Positions 62,174 through 64,000 of a DNA stretch of 64,000 nt are shown piece by piece. Under the pieces are notes generated by a model. The model did not search any database, was not told the DNA's origin, and saw only the letters and a list, made by a program, of their open reading frames with translations. Source of the stretch: Chromohalobacter marismortui. Its GTDB lineage: Bacteria > Pseudomonadota > Gammaproteobacteria > Pseudomonadales > Halomonadaceae. Positions within the stretch are counted from its first letter, which is position 1. Each line of letters opens with the position of its first letter. Where the stretch lies: NCBI RefSeq assembly GCF_004364315.1, contig NZ_SOBR01000001.1:1-64000 (forward strand), written 5' to 3'. The position numbers and the translations under genes are program-made.

Positions 62174-64000
62174 GTACTCACCAACCTCGCGCGACTCGTG
62201 CCATTGCCCAGCGGTTCGACCTGAATCTGCACCGGGATGCGTTCGTGCATTTCCTGCACATGGGATATCACGCCGACACGGCGACCCAGGGCTTGCAGGC
62301 CGTCGAGGGCGTCCATGGCCAGTGCCAGGGATTGCGGATCGAGGCTGCCGAAGCCTTCGTCGATGAACAGCGATTCGATGACGAGTTCGCCGGAGGCCAT
62401 GGAGGCGAGCCCCAGCGCCAGCGCCAGCGACACGAGGAAGGTTTCGCCGCCGGACAGCGAATGCACCGAGCGACGCTCGTCGCCCATGTCGCGGTCCTCC
62501 ACCAGAAGCCCCAGCTCGCTGCCGCCGCGAATCAGCTTGTAACGGCGACTCAACCCCGTCAGATGCGCGTTGGCGTGTTCCAGCAGTTGCTCCAGGTTGT
62601 AGGCCTGCGCGATGCGCCGAAAGACCTTGCCGTCGGCGGAGCCGATCAGCTCGCTGATGCGGCCCCAGCGGTGGTACTCGGCGCGCGCGGCGTCGAGCTC
62701 GGCTTGCCCCTCGCGTTGGCGCTGACGCTTGCGGTTGTCATCGCGCAGGGTGTGCAGGGCGTCGTCGCGACGTGTCTGGGCGGCATCGTGTCGGGGTGCC
62801 AGAGCGTCACGCTCGGTGTCGAGCGCCTCTCGGCGCTGATCGATCCGGGCGTCGACTGCCTCGCTCAATAGAGCGGCTGCGCTGGCGTCGTGCTCGGTCA
62901 AAGCCTGGTTGTGGCGATGCGCGATGAGGGCCTGGCGGCGCTCGGCGAGGGTGGCGCTGGTCTGCTGGCGGGCCTGCTCGGCCTGAGTCAGTTCCCGTTC
63001 CCGACGTTCGGTGGCGTCGTCGGTTTCGGCGAGTAGCCGCTGCAGGGTGGCGTCGTCCAGCTCAGGGTGAGCTTGACGCCAGGCATCCAGCTCACGGGTG
63101 AGAGTGTCGGCTTCCTGCTTGAGCTGGGCGAGTTGCTCGGCTTCATAGTGCGATTGTTGGGCAAGCCGCTGGGTTTCCCGCTCACTGTCATGGCATTTGG
63201 CAAGTGCCGTATCCCGCGCCTGGCGCGCGGAAGCCTGCCGCGTATCGAGCTGCTGCTGCCAGGCATCCGGCGAGGCATGCTCGCCGAGCAGGGCCTTGAG
63301 CCGGGCGGCGATGTCGTCGCGCTCGCGGCGCAACGGTGGCAGGCGCGCCGCGAGTTCTGTGAGTTCCTTGTCGAGGCGGGTGCGCTGGGTATCGAGTTGC
63401 GTCAGTGTCAGCTCGCTCTGGCGCAGTGCCTCGTCGAGCGGTGCCAGCTCGGCCTCGGCGCGAGCAAGGGCCTGAAGCGTCTCTGCGTGTTGCGCGCGCT
63501 GGGCGTCGCTTGTCTGGCGTTGCTCGGTCAGCCAGGCGTCGCGTCGGTCGTGATCGATGCTAGACAGCTCGGCGTATAACGGATGTTCGTCGAGCGCCTG
63601 GTGCGCCTCCTGGTGGCGCTTGTCGGCATCCGCACCGTCCTGGCGTTGTTGCGTGAGCGAAGCCTCGAGTGCGCGGTATTGGCCCAGCAGTTCGTCGCGC
63701 TGTTGCTGGGCGTGGTCGCGTTGTCGCTGGGCATCCGCCAACTGGCGGTCTTCGTCCGCTTGCTGCGCGGCAAGCTGGGCGGCTTCAGGTGTCTGCGGCG
63801 GCTGGTGGCGCCAAGGATGCTCGAGACCGCCGCACACCGGGCAGGGCTGGCCTTCCTCGAGGGCGGCGCGCAGATGTGTGACACTCTCGCTGCGCACCGC
63901 ACGACCGCGTTCGACGAATTCCAGCACGCTGCGATAGTGGCGCTCACGCTCATCGAGGTGCCGGCGCGCGGTCTGGCCTTGGGTGATCAACGCCTCGAGG
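62170..64000 (-). CDS. sbcC: SbcC exonuclease subunit, C-terminal two-thirds or less (5' end outside window)
   Basis: About 610 residues are visible and the frame runs off the right edge. The zinc-hook CPVCGG lies near the start of the visible part, then a long Gln/Arg/Glu-rich coiled coil, then the C-terminal ABC ATPase: LSGGETFLVSLALALGLA signature, SLFIDEGFGSLDPQSL Walker B and GVISHVQEMHERIP. With SbcD it cleaves DNA hairpins and protein-blocked ends. The Walker A half and sbcD, if adjacent, are outside. Confidence 0.95.
   Translation of the reverse strand, partial: LEALITQGQTARRHLDERERHYRSVLEFVERGRAVRSESVTHLRAALEEGQPCPVCGGLEHPWRHQPPQTPEAAQLAAQQADEDRQLADAQRQRDHAQQQRDELLGQYRALEASLTQQRQDGADADKRHQEAHQALDEHPLYAELSSIDHDRRDAWLTEQRQTSDAQRAQHAETLQALARAEAELAPLDEALRQSELTLTQLDTQRTRLDKELTELAARLPPLRRERDDIAARLKALLGEHASPDAWQQQLDTRQASARQARDTALAKCHDSERETQRLAQQSHYEAEQLAQLKQEADTLTRELDAWRQAHPELDDATLQRLLAETDDATERRERELTQAEQARQQTSATLAERRQALIAHRHNQALTEHDASAAALLSEAVDARIDQRREALDTERDALAPRHDAAQTRRDDALHTLRDDNRKRQRQREGQAELDAARAEYHRWGRISELIGSADGKVFRRIAQAYNLEQLLEHANAHLTGLSRRYKLIRGGSELGLLVEDRDMGDERRSVHSLSGGETFLVSLALALGLASMASGELVIESLFIDEGFGSLDPQSLALAMDALDGLQALGRRVGVISHVQEMHERIPVQIQVEPLGNGTSRARLVST

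Overview
The window reads as chromosomal DNA from a GC-rich, heterotrophic gammaproteobacterium. Gene content and order suggest Halomonadaceae (Chromohalobacter/Halomonas type); this is inferred from protein character, not from a search. I saw no rRNA or tRNA genes, prophage, insertion sequence or CRISPR array. Coding density is high. Both edges cut genes: terC at the left, sbcC at the right.

Layout. 0-6 kb: TerC-like membrane protein, membrane sulfatase-fold protein, SLC13 permease, then a carboxylesterase/methyltransferase/zinc-ribbon run. 6-11.2 kb: PhoH, then a CocE/NonD hydrolase and an ATP-grasp ligase in tandem. 11.5-16.2 kb: a compact, overlapping cyanophycin operon (cphB-cphA-iadA) covering synthesis and complete breakdown. 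16.2-24.6 kb: assimilatory nitrate/nitrite reduction, with nirD, nirB and a flavoprotein reductase on one side and nasA and cobA on the other of a 600-bp control region. 24.6-35 kb: LysR regulators, a shortened DMT exporter, a beta-alanine catabolic unit (bauR/bauA/mmsA), a GFA protein, SDR, LysE/Lrp pair, peroxiredoxin and narK. 35.8-37.7 kb: nasT-nasS. 37.7-45.5 kb: M23 peptidase, pirin, LysR, glutathionyl-hydroquinone reductase, a DUF188 gene with a tandemly amplified 3' end, and a DEAD-box helicase. 45.6-58.2 kb: oxidative pentose cluster (ketoglutarate-semialdehyde dehydrogenase, TRAP binding protein, XylX-like dehydratase, arabonate and xylonate dehydratases, GH43 xylosidase, GPH transporter, GntR regulator). 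58.3-64 kb: argE-like, wrbA, a small patch with HigBA, a decayed hydrolase and a MNT/HEPN pair, then sbcC.

The strongest non-coding signal is the nitrogen circuit. The nirB-nasA intergenic region holds a central NtrC-like site, two outward-facing sigma-54 promoter matches, and behind each promoter an ANTAR-type attenuator: a P1 hairpin with an AACGnC hexaloop, a P2 hairpin of stem CAGGC/GCCTG with an A1/G4 hexaloop, and a long terminator hairpin that uses the same bases as P2. The ANTAR antiterminator NasT and its nitrate sensor NasS are encoded 15 kb away, behind their own sigma-54 match and NtrC-like site; narK has a near-consensus sigma-54 promoter. This fits two-level control: NtrC for nitrogen limitation, NasS/NasT for nitrate.

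The pentose cluster appears to share an operator, ATGTTnAACAT repeated with a 20-bp centre-to-centre distance, in front of both the xylX-like operon and xylD. A weaker copy precedes the GntR gene that probably encodes the repressor.
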